The position numbers and the translations under genes are program-made. From Agreia sp. COWG (GTDB lineage: Bacteria; Actinomycetota; Actinomycetes; Actinomycetales; Microbacteriaceae), in contig NZ_LR882035.1 of assembly GCF_904528075.1 (NCBI RefSeq), positions 992,001 to 1,056,000 of the forward strand: 64,000 nucleotides of DNA, in the 5' to 3' direction. The notes under the pieces are model-generated. The model saw nothing but the letters and a program-made list of their open reading frames with translations, ran no database searches and was not told the origin of the DNA. Shown piece by piece: positions 7,997 through 15,326 of this stretch; position 1 is the first letter of the stretch, and every line of letters begins with the position of its first letter.

Positions 7997-8569
7997 ATGA
8001 ACAAGATCCTCAAGGGCACCATCGCCGGAGCCGCCGGAATCACCCTCCTTCTCGGTGGAGCGAGCACCTTCGCGCTCTGGAACTCCAGCGCGAGCACGAG
8101 CGGCGGAAACATCGTCGCCGGTGACCTCGCCGTGAATTCCTCTCCGACGGTCGCGAGCTGGAGCATCAACGGTGGAACGGCGCGGTCCGATCTCACCGGA
8201 TTCGTCGCTGTTCCCGGAGACGTGATCACCTACACGAAGGTGATGAGCATCACGGCCAAGGGCGACAATCTCAAGGCCAACCTCACCGTCGATCCGGCAT
8301 CGATCAAGGCGGTGTCGTCGACGGCCCCCGCCGACGTGGCTCTGGCCAACTACCTCACCTCGAACGCCGTGCTCACGGCCACCGGCGACGGCATCTCCAC
8401 CGGGCCGGCGCCGTACACCGTGACCGCCGGCGCGGCCGGTGTCTCTCAGAACGTCACCGTCTCGGTGACGATCACGTTCCCGAAGAGCACGACGCCCGGT
8501 TTCGAGAACAGCACGAAGCTCGGCTCTGCGAACCTCCAGGCACTCGCCGTGACGCTCACGCAGCTCTAA
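7997..8569 (+). CDS. SipW-dependent alternate-signal exported protein (CalY/TasA-like)
   Basis: A 190-residue protein. ATG 7997 follows GAAAGG (7983-7988) at 8 nt; a longer open frame upstream is leader sequence. The N-terminus MNKILKGTIAGAAGITLLLG, followed by STFALWNSSASTSGGNIVAGDL, has the pattern of substrates of ER/SipW-type signal peptidases: an A-x-W/F-x-(S/N)-rich cleavage zone, then a sequence of the A-G-D/T-L type. This matches the actinobacterial 'alternate signal-mediated exported protein' family. The mature 150 residues are Thr/Ser/Val-rich and likely all-beta. With the dedicated peptidase encoded 2.6 kb downstream, the likely role is a secreted matrix or fibre subunit at the cell surface. 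Polymerisation is inferred from TasA. Confidence 0.8.
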   Translation: MNKILKGTIAGAAGITLLLGGASTFALWNSSASTSGGNIVAGDLAVNSSPTVASWSINGGTARSDLTGFVAVPGDVITYTKVMSITAKGDNLKANLTVDPASIKAVSSTAPADVALANYLTSNAVLTATGDGISTGPAPYTVTAGAAGVSQNVTVSVTITFPKSTTPGFENSTKLGSANLQALAVTLTQL

Positions 8570-8578
8570 CCGCCCCCC

Positions 8579-8612
8579 GTATCGACGCGGCGACCCCTCG
8601 TCGCGTCGATAC
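8579..8612 (+). terminator. Strong stem-loop between exported-protein genes
   Basis: GTATCGACGCG (8579-8589) pairs perfectly with CGCGTCGATAC (8602-8612), and three further pairs (one G-U) shorten the loop to six bases. It starts 9 nt after the stop of the first exported protein and ends 30 nt before the next start. No T-run follows. Such a hairpin could partly terminate transcription or protect the upstream mRNA, so the first gene would be expressed above the rest of the operon. Confidence 0.55.
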
Positions 8613-8641
8613 CACCCGTTCCCCGAAAAGAGGTGATGACC

Positions 8642-9253
8642 ATGCGTGCAGACAGTGCTCGCCCCGCTCGTGTACGGCAGCGCCACGCCGACCTTTCACG
8701 CACGCGCGGGTTGCGGCTGCGCAGGCCGATCGTCATCTCCAGTGCCATCGTCATCCTCTTCATCGTGGCAGGAACGTCGGGTACACAGGCCCTCCTTCGC
8801 GCGAGTGCGCCCACGTCGAATCAGAGCGTCGTCATCTCGGCAGGAACGGCCGACCTGAGTCTGTCGACGCTCTCTCTCGACACATCGTCGCTCTACCCGG
8901 GGCTGACGGTCGTGGGAACGGTGACGGTGTCAAACACCGGTAGTGTGCCCCTCAGCCTCGGAGTAAGCGGCCTCAGCATGCCATCAGGATCGTCGGCCAA
9001 CGCTCTCTCGCAGTCGTTGATTGTCGGTGTGCGTCCCGTGTCGAGCACCTCGCCGTGCACAGCGGCGACCGCATCACCGACCTGGACGGGTTCAGCCTCC
9101 TCGGCTCCGGCCGGCAGCATTGGCTCGAGACTGGACACAAGCTCACCCACCGTGCTGTGCGTGTCCGTCACGCTGCCACTGAACGCGCCAGCGGCCAGCC
9201 AGGGGCAGTCGGCCACGGGCATCCAATTGCGCATCAGCGGAACCCAGGTCTGA
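8642..9253 (+). CDS. SipW-type exported protein, minor subunit
   Basis: A 203-residue protein. Of three close in-frame starts (8633, 8636, 8642), ATG 8642 has the right spacing (8 nt) to GAGG 8630-8633. A basic cytoplasmic stretch (residues 1-28) precedes one hydrophobic helix (PIVISSAIVILFIVAGTSG). Then TQALLRASAPTSNQ and VISAGTADLSL form an alternate-signal-type cleavage zone like that of the upstream gene. The mature part is Ser/Thr-rich and beta-type, with a segment VTVSNTGSVPLSL shared in style with the following protein (VTVKNTGSVPAPYSL), suggesting a common domain. It probably travels through the same signal peptidase and assembles with its neighbours on the surface. Function is inferred from context. 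Confidence 0.68.
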   Translation: MRADSARPARVRQRHADLSRTRGLRLRRPIVISSAIVILFIVAGTSGTQALLRASAPTSNQSVVISAGTADLSLSTLSLDTSSLYPGLTVVGTVTVSNTGSVPLSLGVSGLSMPSGSSANALSQSLIVGVRPVSSTSPCTAATASPTWTGSASSAPAGSIGSRLDTSSPTVLCVSVTLPLNAPAASQGQSATGIQLRISGTQV

Positions 9254-9256
9254 CCG

Positions 9257-10579
9257 ATGACCCATTCGCTCGCTGGCCACGCTCAGACGTTCCATCGCAC
9301 GCACTCCAGCAGCCTGCTGTCGCGGCTCGCCGTTGCAGCCGTCGCCACCCTCATTTTCACGTTCTCGGGCGGCGCACCGGCCCAGGCTTCGTGGAACACG
9401 CCAGAGCGCCCACTGACAGCGTCTGTCACCGCGGGAACGATGGCCATCACGCAGACGGGATTCTCGTCGCTTGCGGCGGTCTACTCGTCGAGTGCCCTCA
9501 CGGTGACGGGCCCGGTGACGGTGAAGAACACCGGCTCGGTTCCTGCCCCCTATTCACTCGGCCTCGGCACCCGGTCCGCGACGGCGCTCGCCACCTCTGC
9601 GGCAGTCAACGTGTGGGTCGTCCCGGCGGCCTCCGCCTGTACGGCGACCGCAACGGCATCCGGAGCCACAGGCAAGACGTGGACGACGGTGGGCGCGTCG
9701 ACCGGAACGTTGGCAGCCGGCGCCTCGGTCGTGTACTGCATCCGAAGCTCCATCACCCAGTCGCAGCGTTTCGCACTCGCCGGGGTCTCGGCCACACTGA
9801 ACTCCACCGTGAGTGCAACGCAGGGCAACTGGAACAGCAGCAGCACCGCCTCGGCCACCCAGACCGTCGCGGACAGCGTCACGCCGGGCCAGACGAGCAA
9901 GACAAGTGAGACAGACAGCAGCATCTCGCTCTCGTGGACGGCGCCGACGGATACAGCCGCCATCAGCGGCTACCAGGTCGTGCGCGACGGCGTCGTGGTC
10001 GCAACTCTTCCGGCGTCTCGGTTGACGTACACCGACTCGGGTCTCGATGTACTGAAGTACTACACCTACACGGTGCGCTCGACCCACACGGCGACTCCCG
10101 TCGACGTGTCGCCCCTGTCTCCGGCCGTGGCGCACGCGACCGCCTGGTTCACCTACACCAACTGGTATTCGGTGCGAAACGTGAGCAGCCAACTGTGCGT
10201 GACCGGCGCAGACGGCGGAACCGTCGCGGGCTCAGCGCTGGTGTCGAGTGCGTGCTCGAATCAGGCGAGCCAATCGAACAAGTTCGTCGTCGACGCCTCG
10301 AATACCTCCTACGTCAACATCACGCCCAAGAGCTCGGCGTCGCTCTTCTGGGATAGCCCGAGCGACGACAGCTCGATACTGCGAACATCGAGCAACATCA
10401 GCGCTCAGAAGTGGCAGATCCTCGCCATCGGCTCGGGTACCGGCACCTTCACACTGCAGAACAAGAACAACGACTGCCTGGACGTGTCTGGAAACAATCT
10501 GGGATCCAGCACGCAGGTGCGGGTCGCCGCGTGCGACGGCTCCGCGAACCAGACCTTCATCTTGAAGAACATGGGGTGA
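9257..10579 (+). CDS. SipW-type exported protein with FN3 and ricin-B-like lectin domains
   Basis: A 440-residue protein starting 3 nt after the previous stop. After a hydrophobic signal (LAVAAVATLIFTFSGGAPA), the zone QASWNTPERPLTASVTAGTM resembles the alternate-signal sites of the two upstream proteins. A beta-rich domain with VTVKNTGSVPAPYSL follows, then at about residues 215-300 a fibronectin type III-like domain (ISLSWTAPTDTAAISGYQVV, YYTYTVRSTH). Residues about 305-438 resemble a ricin-type beta-trefoil (QLCVTG; NNDCLDVSGNNLGSSTQV; QTFILKN). This suggests a carbohydrate-binding tip or anchor of the surface structure. The predicted sugar binding is inferred from the fold only. The stop overlaps the peptidase start. 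Confidence 0.72.
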   Translation: MTHSLAGHAQTFHRTHSSSLLSRLAVAAVATLIFTFSGGAPAQASWNTPERPLTASVTAGTMAITQTGFSSLAAVYSSSALTVTGPVTVKNTGSVPAPYSLGLGTRSATALATSAAVNVWVVPAASACTATATASGATGKTWTTVGASTGTLAAGASVVYCIRSSITQSQRFALAGVSATLNSTVSATQGNWNSSSTASATQTVADSVTPGQTSKTSETDSSISLSWTAPTDTAAISGYQVVRDGVVVATLPASRLTYTDSGLDVLKYYTYTVRSTHTATPVDVSPLSPAVAHATAWFTYTNWYSVRNVSSQLCVTGADGGTVAGSALVSSACSNQASQSNKFVVDASNTSYVNITPKSSASLFWDSPSDDSSILRTSSNISAQKWQILAIGSGTGTFTLQNKNNDCLDVSGNNLGSSTQVRVAACDGSANQTFILKNMG

Positions 10580-11151
10580 GGATGCCCGCGCACGCACGAA
10601 AGAACGAGAGTGTCTGGCACTTCCTCGGCCAAATTCTCAGCTGGACTCTCTTGGCCGCGGTCCTCGCCCTCGGGGCGGTGACCGTGATCGTTCCGAAGAT
10701 TGCGGGCGCCATGCCGCTGACCGTCCTGACCAGCTCGATGAAGCCGGGGCTTCCCCCCGGTACGCTCCTGGTCGTGCGGCCCGTCGCCCCACAGGACATT
10801 CGCGTGGGCGACGTGATCACCTACCAGATTCGCTCTGGCGTGCCGGGCGTCATCAGTCACAGGGTCACCGGCATCAGCCTGGGTGCAGACGGTAGCCGCA
10901 CCTTCGTTCTCAAGGGTGACAACAACAGCGCCGCCGATGCGGAGCCCGTTATTGCCGCCCAGATTCAGGGAAGACTCTGGTATTCCCTTCCCCTGCTCGG
11001 CTATGCCAACACAGCGGCGACGGGAGATGCTCGCGAATGGATCGTGCGAGGTGCCGGCGTTCTTCTGCTCGGCTACGCGGTGACCGTGGTGGTTCGCGGT
11101 GTTCTCTCCCGCCGCCGTAATAAGGGCGCGGACCGTGGCGAAGGGGTCTAG
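10576..11151 (+). CDS. sipW: Signal peptidase I, ER/archaeal (SipW) type
   Basis: A 191-residue membrane protease. GTG 10576 overlaps the upstream stop in a GTGA; ATG 10582 is an alternative. One N-terminal helix (ILSWTLLAAVLALGAVTVIV) is followed by the S26B catalytic motifs: Ser in LTSSMKPG, His in VISHRVTGI (where bacterial-type enzymes have Lys), and the acidic box LKGDNN. A C-terminal helix (GVLLLGYAVTVVVRGVL) follows. This Ser/His/Asp type processes alternate-signal proteins such as TasA and CalY, fitting the three upstream substrates. The gene ends in a 4-nt tail-to-tail overlap with the next gene on the other strand. Confidence 0.9.
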   Translation: MRMPAHARKNESVWHFLGQILSWTLLAAVLALGAVTVIVPKIAGAMPLTVLTSSMKPGLPPGTLLVVRPVAPQDIRVGDVITYQIRSGVPGVISHRVTGISLGADGSRTFVLKGDNNSAADAEPVIAAQIQGRLWYSLPLLGYANTAATGDAREWIVRGAGVLLLGYAVTVVVRGVLSRRRNKGADRGEGV

Positions 11152-11798
11152 CGGGTCGCTTCGGCGAGCTTCTCTGTGAGCTCCGCCACGGTGAATCGCG
11201 GTCCGTAGGCGGGCTGGCCGTTCTCGACGCGCCAGCTGTTCGAGAGCGATCCCACGTCGACGACGTCGAAGCCGAATCCGTCGATCAGGCTCGTCACGAT
11301 CGTCTTCGCCTCGGCGACGTCGCCCGCGATCACGAGAGCTCGGCGGTTGTCCGTGCCGGATGCCTGGCCCTCGGTGGTGAGCTTCGCCGACTCGATGTGG
11401 TTGAAGGCCTTGACGACCTTCGACGACGGAAGGTGACGCTGCAGCATGCCGGCGGTTGTGTTCGACTTGTCGTCGAGCTCGGCGATCTGGCCGTCGCGCT
11501 CGGGGTAGTAGTTGTTCGTGTCGATCACGATCTTGCCCGCGAGGGGCTCGACCGGAACGGACTCGTAGTTCTTCAGCGGCACGGTCACCACGACGAGGTC
11601 GCCGGCAGCGGCTGCCTCCTCGGAGGTGGCGGCGCGAGCCTTCGGGCCGAGCTTCGCCACGAGGTCGGCGAGCGTCTCCGGCCCGCGCGAGTTGCTGATG
11701 ACGACGTCGTAGCCGCTCGCGATGCTGAGGCGAGCCAGCTGGCTGCCGATGTTTCCGGCTCCGATGAGGCCGATGGTCTGAATTCCAGGAAGTTGCAT
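11148..11798 (-). CDS. NAD(P)-binding oxidoreductase, F420-dependent NADP reductase-like
   Basis: A 216-residue Rossmann protein. The N-terminal dinucleotide fold reads IGLIGAGNIGSQLARLSIA, followed by VVISNSRGPETL, and later VVVTVPLKNYESVP and KVVKAFNHIES, the pattern of NADP oxidoreductase (F420-dependent)-like and NAD-binding_2-type proteins. Members reduce or oxidise small cofactors or act on beta-hydroxy acids; many actinobacterial copies do not actually use F420. It stands alone between the secretion locus and the purine genes and overlaps the signal peptidase gene tail to tail. The exact substrate is unknown. Confidence 0.75.
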   Translation of the reverse strand: MQLPGIQTIGLIGAGNIGSQLARLSIASGYDVVISNSRGPETLADLVAKLGPKARAATSEEAAAAGDLVVVTVPLKNYESVPVEPLAGKIVIDTNNYYPERDGQIAELDDKSNTTAGMLQRHLPSSKVVKAFNHIESAKLTTEGQASGTDNRRALVIAGDVAEAKTIVTSLIDGFGFDVVDVGSLSNSWRVENGQPAYGPRFTVAELTEKLAEATR

Positions 11799-11838
11799 AC
11801 AGACAACAACCGCATCACCCCCGGCCCGATTCCCGCAC

Positions 11839-12795
11839 TCAGTCGAAACTCAGGAGCCTCTTCATGAGCAGCGGCGCGTACGGCTGATCGACCTCGAGCA
11901 CGACCCTCACGCGCGCGCCGTTCTGCGCGGGATAGCCGGCGTAGAGGCCGCGCATGTCGCAGACGGTCTGGCCGCGACCGGGCCCGTCCGTGGCATCCAC
12001 CCTCACTCGCACGACCGGGGCCAGCGTCGGCACGACCTCGCCGGTGGCGATCGCCACCGCGAGGGGATCGTGCAGAGCCGAGCAGGGCCGACCGAACACC
12101 GAGACGTAGAAGTCGAAGTAGATGCCGAGCATCTCTCCGAGCACAGGCGCGATGCGGCCGGGCGCCGAGAGCAACGCGGCGCGATCCGGTGCCTCGACCA
12201 GATGCTTCATGGTCACGTCGAGACCCACCATCGTGATGTTCCAGTCGGCGGCGAACACCAGCTCTGCGGCGTGGGGGTCGCAGGCGATGTTGGCCTCGGC
12301 CACCGGCGTGGAATTGCCGGGGGCGAGCGCGGCTCCTCCCATGATGGTGAGCGCACCGATGAGGCTCGGCAGCTCGGGTTCGATTTCGAGCGCCAGGGCC
12401 AGGTTGGTGAGTGGGCCGATGGCGATCAGATGCAGCTCGCCGCGGTGCTCGCGGGCCAGGCGCGCGATGAGCTCGGCGCCGGACTCGTCGCTGGGGCCGA
12501 CGGCAGAGGAGGGCAACTCGATGCCGCCGATTCCGTTGTCACCGTGGATGTGGGGAACGCCGCCGTCGAAGTCGACCATGCGGAAGTGATGCTCGCCGAC
12601 CGCCACGGGCACGTCGCTACGGCCAGCCAGAGCCAGGAGGCGCAACGTGTTCTCGGCGGCCTGCGCCGCAGACGTGTTGCCCGAAACGGTGCTCACACCC
12701 ACGAGGTCTACCTCGGGGTCGCTCAGCAGATGGAACAGGGCGAGGGCGTCGTCTACTCCGGTGTCGCAGTCGAGCAGATACGGGCGTTGCGGCAT
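11839..12795 (-). CDS. Nucleoside hydrolase (IUNH family)
   Basis: A 318-residue N-ribohydrolase. The diagnostic calcium-binding N-terminus LLDCDTGVDDALAL is present, as are the middle motif ATVSGN-like VSTVSGNTSAAQAAENTL, the TNLALAL helix, and a late Asp in LHDPLAVAIATGEV. The enzyme cleaves the glycosidic bond of ribonucleosides, releasing base and ribose in the cytosol. Being upstream, on the same strand region, of guanine deaminase and uricase genes, it could feed guanine, hypoxanthine or xanthine from nucleosides into the purine degradation route. Preference for purine or pyrimidine nucleosides cannot be read from the sequence. Confidence 0.9.
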   Translation of the reverse strand: MPQRPYLLDCDTGVDDALALFHLLSDPEVDLVGVSTVSGNTSAAQAAENTLRLLALAGRSDVPVAVGEHHFRMVDFDGGVPHIHGDNGIGGIELPSSAVGPSDESGAELIARLAREHRGELHLIAIGPLTNLALALEIEPELPSLIGALTIMGGAALAPGNSTPVAEANIACDPHAAELVFAADWNITMVGLDVTMKHLVEAPDRAALLSAPGRIAPVLGEMLGIYFDFYVSVFGRPCSALHDPLAVAIATGEVVPTLAPVVRVRVDATDGPGRGQTVCDMRGLYAGYPAQNGARVRVVLEVDQPYAPLLMKRLLSFD

Positions 12796-12833
12796 CGAAG
12801 AACTCCAGGGGTGCGGCGTCGGGTGTCTCTCGA

Positions 12834-13493
12834 TTATGGCGTGCGGTCGTCCACGTCGATATCCATGCCGGAGCCGAGGTCGGAGCAGTCCACGACCGTC
12901 GCCCCGTGGGCTCGAAGGTAGCGCCGTGCGCCGGTGTCGCCGTGTAGCTGCTCGACGAGCGCCCCCCAGTGAGCACGACCGATGACGACCGGATGCCCGG
13001 GAGCCCCGGAGAAGGAGGCCTGGCGCAGGGTCGCGGGCTCCACGGGCGTGGGCCCTGGCGCGGGCGCCACGAGGCGGCGCACCATGGCGGAGCTCAGCGA
13101 GGGAACGTCGACGGTGACCACTGCGACCGCCACCGGTCGGGGATCGATCTCGTTCGCGGCGAGCAGGCCCGCACGGAGCGACGCGGCCATCCCCGTCTGC
13201 CAGTCGGCGGAGCGCACGACCCGTACTTCTCTGTTAGCACCATCGTCACCGCCGGCGACCGCAAACGCCTTCGACAGCAGGGCCTCCGCCTCATCGGCGG
13301 CGGAGCCGAGAACCACGATGACGGGGGCGCAGCCTCCGCCCAGGAGGCTCCGCACGGCGTTCACCAGCCAGGGAGTGCCGTCGGGAGAGATGGCCAGCGC
13401 CTTGGGCCCCCCGAAGCGCTTTCCGCCGCCGGCCGCCAGCACGATTCCTGCCGTACCCGTCGCCACGAACGCGAAGTCGGACGGTGTCGGCAT
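12834..13493 (-). CDS. MobA/MocA-like nucleotidyltransferase
   Basis: A 219-residue protein of the NTP_transf_3 group. The signature GIVLAAGGGKRFGGPKAL binds the nucleotide, WQTGMAASLRAGL and VVTVDVPSLSSAMV match molybdenum cofactor cytidylyltransferase (MocA)-type proteins, and PGHPVVIGRAHW closes the active site. MocA attaches CMP to Mo-molybdopterin for the xanthine dehydrogenase family, which fits the XDH and XdhC genes in this window. I chose ATG at 13493, inside the longer frame that begins at 13544, because the upstream ATG would overlap the divergent gene's start codon. A MobA-type GTP specificity is a less likely alternative. Confidence 0.75.
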   Translation of the reverse strand: MPTPSDFAFVATGTAGIVLAAGGGKRFGGPKALAISPDGTPWLVNAVRSLLGGGCAPVIVVLGSAADEAEALLSKAFAVAGGDDGANREVRVVRSADWQTGMAASLRAGLLAANEIDPRPVAVAVVTVDVPSLSSAMVRRLVAPAPGPTPVEPATLRQASFSGAPGHPVVIGRAHWGALVEQLHGDTGARRYLRAHGATVVDCSDLGSGMDIDVDDRTP

Positions 13494-13542
13494 GGCCTCA
13501 TCGTACGGCCGGGGCGGGGTGCCAGAGAATAGGATCGGAGCC

Positions 13543-14037
13543 ATGACCGATCATGCCGTCGACCACCTGCGTGTCGAACTGCGAGCCTGTCTCGCCGTCC
13601 CCCGATGGATCGACGAGGTCGCGGCCCGGGCTCCGTTCACGTCGGTAGACGACCTGCTCGCGGCGGGGCGCGAGGCGGCGAACCCCCTGACCGACGACGA
13701 GGTGTCGCTGGCCCTCGCCGATCACCCGCGCATCGGTGACAGGCCGGTCGGCGACGGAGTGGCCCAGCAGCACTCCCGCGCGGAACAGGCGTCGCTCGGT
13801 GCCGACGACGAGCAGCTCGCCGCCGCGATCGCCGAGGGCAACAGGGCCTACGAAAAGCGATTCGACAGGGTGTTCCTCATCCGGGCCGCGGGGCGCTCTC
13901 GGCGCGAGATCCTCGAGGAGCTCACCCGGCGCATCCGGCTGCACGATGCCGACGAGGCGATCATCGTCGAGCAGCAGCTGCGCGAGATCGCCCTGCTACG
14001 CCTCGAGAAGATGTTCGGGGCGGGGGAGAAGGCGTGA
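13543..14037 (+). CDS. uraD: 2-oxo-4-hydroxy-4-carboxy-5-ureidoimidazoline (OHCU) decarboxylase
   Basis: A 164-residue all-helical enzyme. The catalytic His is in LADHPRIGDR, and the segment EKRFDRVFLIRAAGRSRREI is typical of the family. It decarboxylates OHCU to (S)-allantoin, the third step after urate oxidation. ATG 13543 is used; AGGA at 13531-13534 is the ribosome site. The gene is divergent from the MocA-like gene and followed, with a 4-nt overlap, by HIU hydrolase, which performs the preceding step. In Bacillus subtilis PucL this domain is fused to uricase; here uricase is a separate gene 2.7 kb away on the other strand. Confidence 0.93.
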   Translation: MTDHAVDHLRVELRACLAVPRWIDEVAARAPFTSVDDLLAAGREAANPLTDDEVSLALADHPRIGDRPVGDGVAQQHSRAEQASLGADDEQLAAAIAEGNRAYEKRFDRVFLIRAAGRSRREILEELTRRIRLHDADEAIIVEQQLREIALLRLEKMFGAGEKA

Positions 14038-14375
14038 CGCGCAGCCACATCACCAGCCACGTGCTCGATGCCGCAACGGGCACGCCAGCGAGCGGCGTTC
14101 CCGTTCGGCTCGAGCAGCGAGGAGTCGATGGCTGGCGCACGCTGGCCGACGGTGTCACGGATGCCGATGGCCGGGTCTCGTCGTTCGGCCCCGAGGCCCT
14201 GCCCGCCGGCCGATACCGGGTGACGTTCGACACGGAGACGTACTTCGCCTCGCTCGGGAAGACGGCATTCTACCCCGAGGTGCAGATCGTCTTTACTCTC
14301 GCCGACGTCGACGCGCACTATCACGTGCCGCTTCTGCTCAGCCCGTTCGCCTACTCGACGTACCGCGGCAGCTGA
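14034..14375 (+). CDS. uraH: 5-hydroxyisourate hydrolase (transthyretin-like)
   Basis: A 113-residue transthyretin-related protein. It has the N-terminal SHITSHVLDAATGTPA, in which His contributes to the active site, and the C-terminal hallmark YSTYRGS. It hydrolyses 5-hydroxyisourate, the product of uricase, to OHCU as a homotetramer in the cytosol. GTG 14034 overlaps the uraD stop (GTGA), so the two enzymes are produced together. Length matches the family exactly. Confidence 0.95.
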   Translation: MTRSHITSHVLDAATGTPASGVPVRLEQRGVDGWRTLADGVTDADGRVSSFGPEALPAGRYRVTFDTETYFASLGKTAFYPEVQIVFTLADVDAHYHVPLLLSPFAYSTYRGS

Positions 14376-14400
14376 GGGCCGGCACGCGGGCTCGCCTACG

Positions 14401-14544
14401 TCAGCGAGCTCGAAGCGCGCGGCAGGTTCGCAGGTAGCCGAGCCCGAACGCGATCAGCGTGAGCATCCCGAACGCGAGCATCATCAGGCCCACCCACAAC
14501 TGCGCTCCGACAGGCAGCTCCATGATGCCGACGAAGAAGATCAC
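14401..14544 (-). CDS. Possible small membrane protein (47 aa)
   Basis: Reading from GTG 14544 gives a 47-residue, strongly hydrophobic peptide (VIFFVGIMELPVGAQLWVGL, then MMLAFGMLTLIAFGLGYL) ending in a basic tail, RTCRALRAR. That is the profile of a one- or two-helix membrane miniprotein. It follows the gene at 14561-15262 by 16 nt on the same strand. No clear ribosome site is present, and the frame remains open upstream of the GTG, so it may instead be the tail of a decayed membrane gene. I do not recognise the family. The rest of the gap 14376-14560 shows nothing else. Confidence 0.35.
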   Translation of the reverse strand: MIFFVGIMELPVGAQLWVGLMMLAFGMLTLIAFGLGYLRTCRALRAR

Positions 14545-14560
14545 GGCGAGAGTCTGGCCA

Positions 14561-15262
14561 TCAACGGTCGAGTCGCGTGCGCTCGACGAACTCGATGCGC
14601 AGGTGCTCGAGCTCGTCGCGCGGAATGACCGCCGTGAGGATCGCTCCGCTGCCTAATTCGGTGCCGATCGCATAGACAAACGGGTCGCTGTCGATCTCGA
14701 GGGCTGGCACGTCGGCGCCGTTCACCCGCGCCGTGGCGCGGTCATCGATCGCGCGCTCCGTGAGACGAGGCCGTAAGCGGTGATCATTGCTGGGGTCACC
14801 GAGCCCGAGTTCCGCCCTGAACCTGTTCACCAGTATGTGGTTCGCGTGTTCCACCAGCAGCCGGCGGGGTGACGACAGCTCCGAAGCATCGCGGTACCAC
14901 GAGGTGCGCACCGCCTCCCAGAGCATCGGATAGCGCATCTGCTCGACGCGCTCAACGAGCCAGGCCGGTCGAGGCCACGGTGGAACCTCATCGAGGGCTC
15001 GCTTCACAGCCTCGTCGACGTGCGCCAGGTTGACGGGGTCGGTGCGGTCGTCGGGGTTGCGCCACAGTGTGTAGTTGATGCTCACCGCCATGCTGCTGTA
15101 GCCGGTCTCATCGTGCCCGCCCGAGAAGCTCACCGGGAGGGTGTCCTCGAGCGACGGCTGCGGCACGAGTCCCATGACCGGCACAGGCATCGATCGCAGC
15201 TGCTTGTCCTGCGCGAGGCGGGGATCTGGCGCGTCTTCGGGCAGAATTCCGGCGAAGTGCAT
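14561..15262 (-). CDS. Hypothetical protein, 233 aa
   Basis: Starts at ATG 15262. Soluble, with no signal peptide or membrane segment, rich in Pro and Trp near the middle (VPPWPRPAWLVERVEQMRYP) and with a charged C-terminus (PRDELEHLRIEFVERTRLDR). Codon use (GC-rich third positions) supports real coding. I do not recognise the family and see no catalytic motif. It lies between the HIU hydrolase and guanine deaminase genes but on the strand of the latter, 64 nt upstream of nothing obviously related, so context does not assign a role. Confidence 0.65.
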   Translation of the reverse strand: MHFAGILPEDAPDPRLAQDKQLRSMPVPVMGLVPQPSLEDTLPVSFSGGHDETGYSSMAVSINYTLWRNPDDRTDPVNLAHVDEAVKRALDEVPPWPRPAWLVERVEQMRYPMLWEAVRTSWYRDASELSSPRRLLVEHANHILVNRFRAELGLGDPSNDHRLRPRLTERAIDDRATARVNGADVPALEIDSDPFVYAIGTELGSGAILTAVIPRDELEHLRIEFVERTRLDR

Positions 15263-15326
15263 ACGTCGAGTATCGATCCTGACAGGGTTCCGACGGAAGA
15301 GCCCTGGCGTCGATCCGGGCCTGAGG

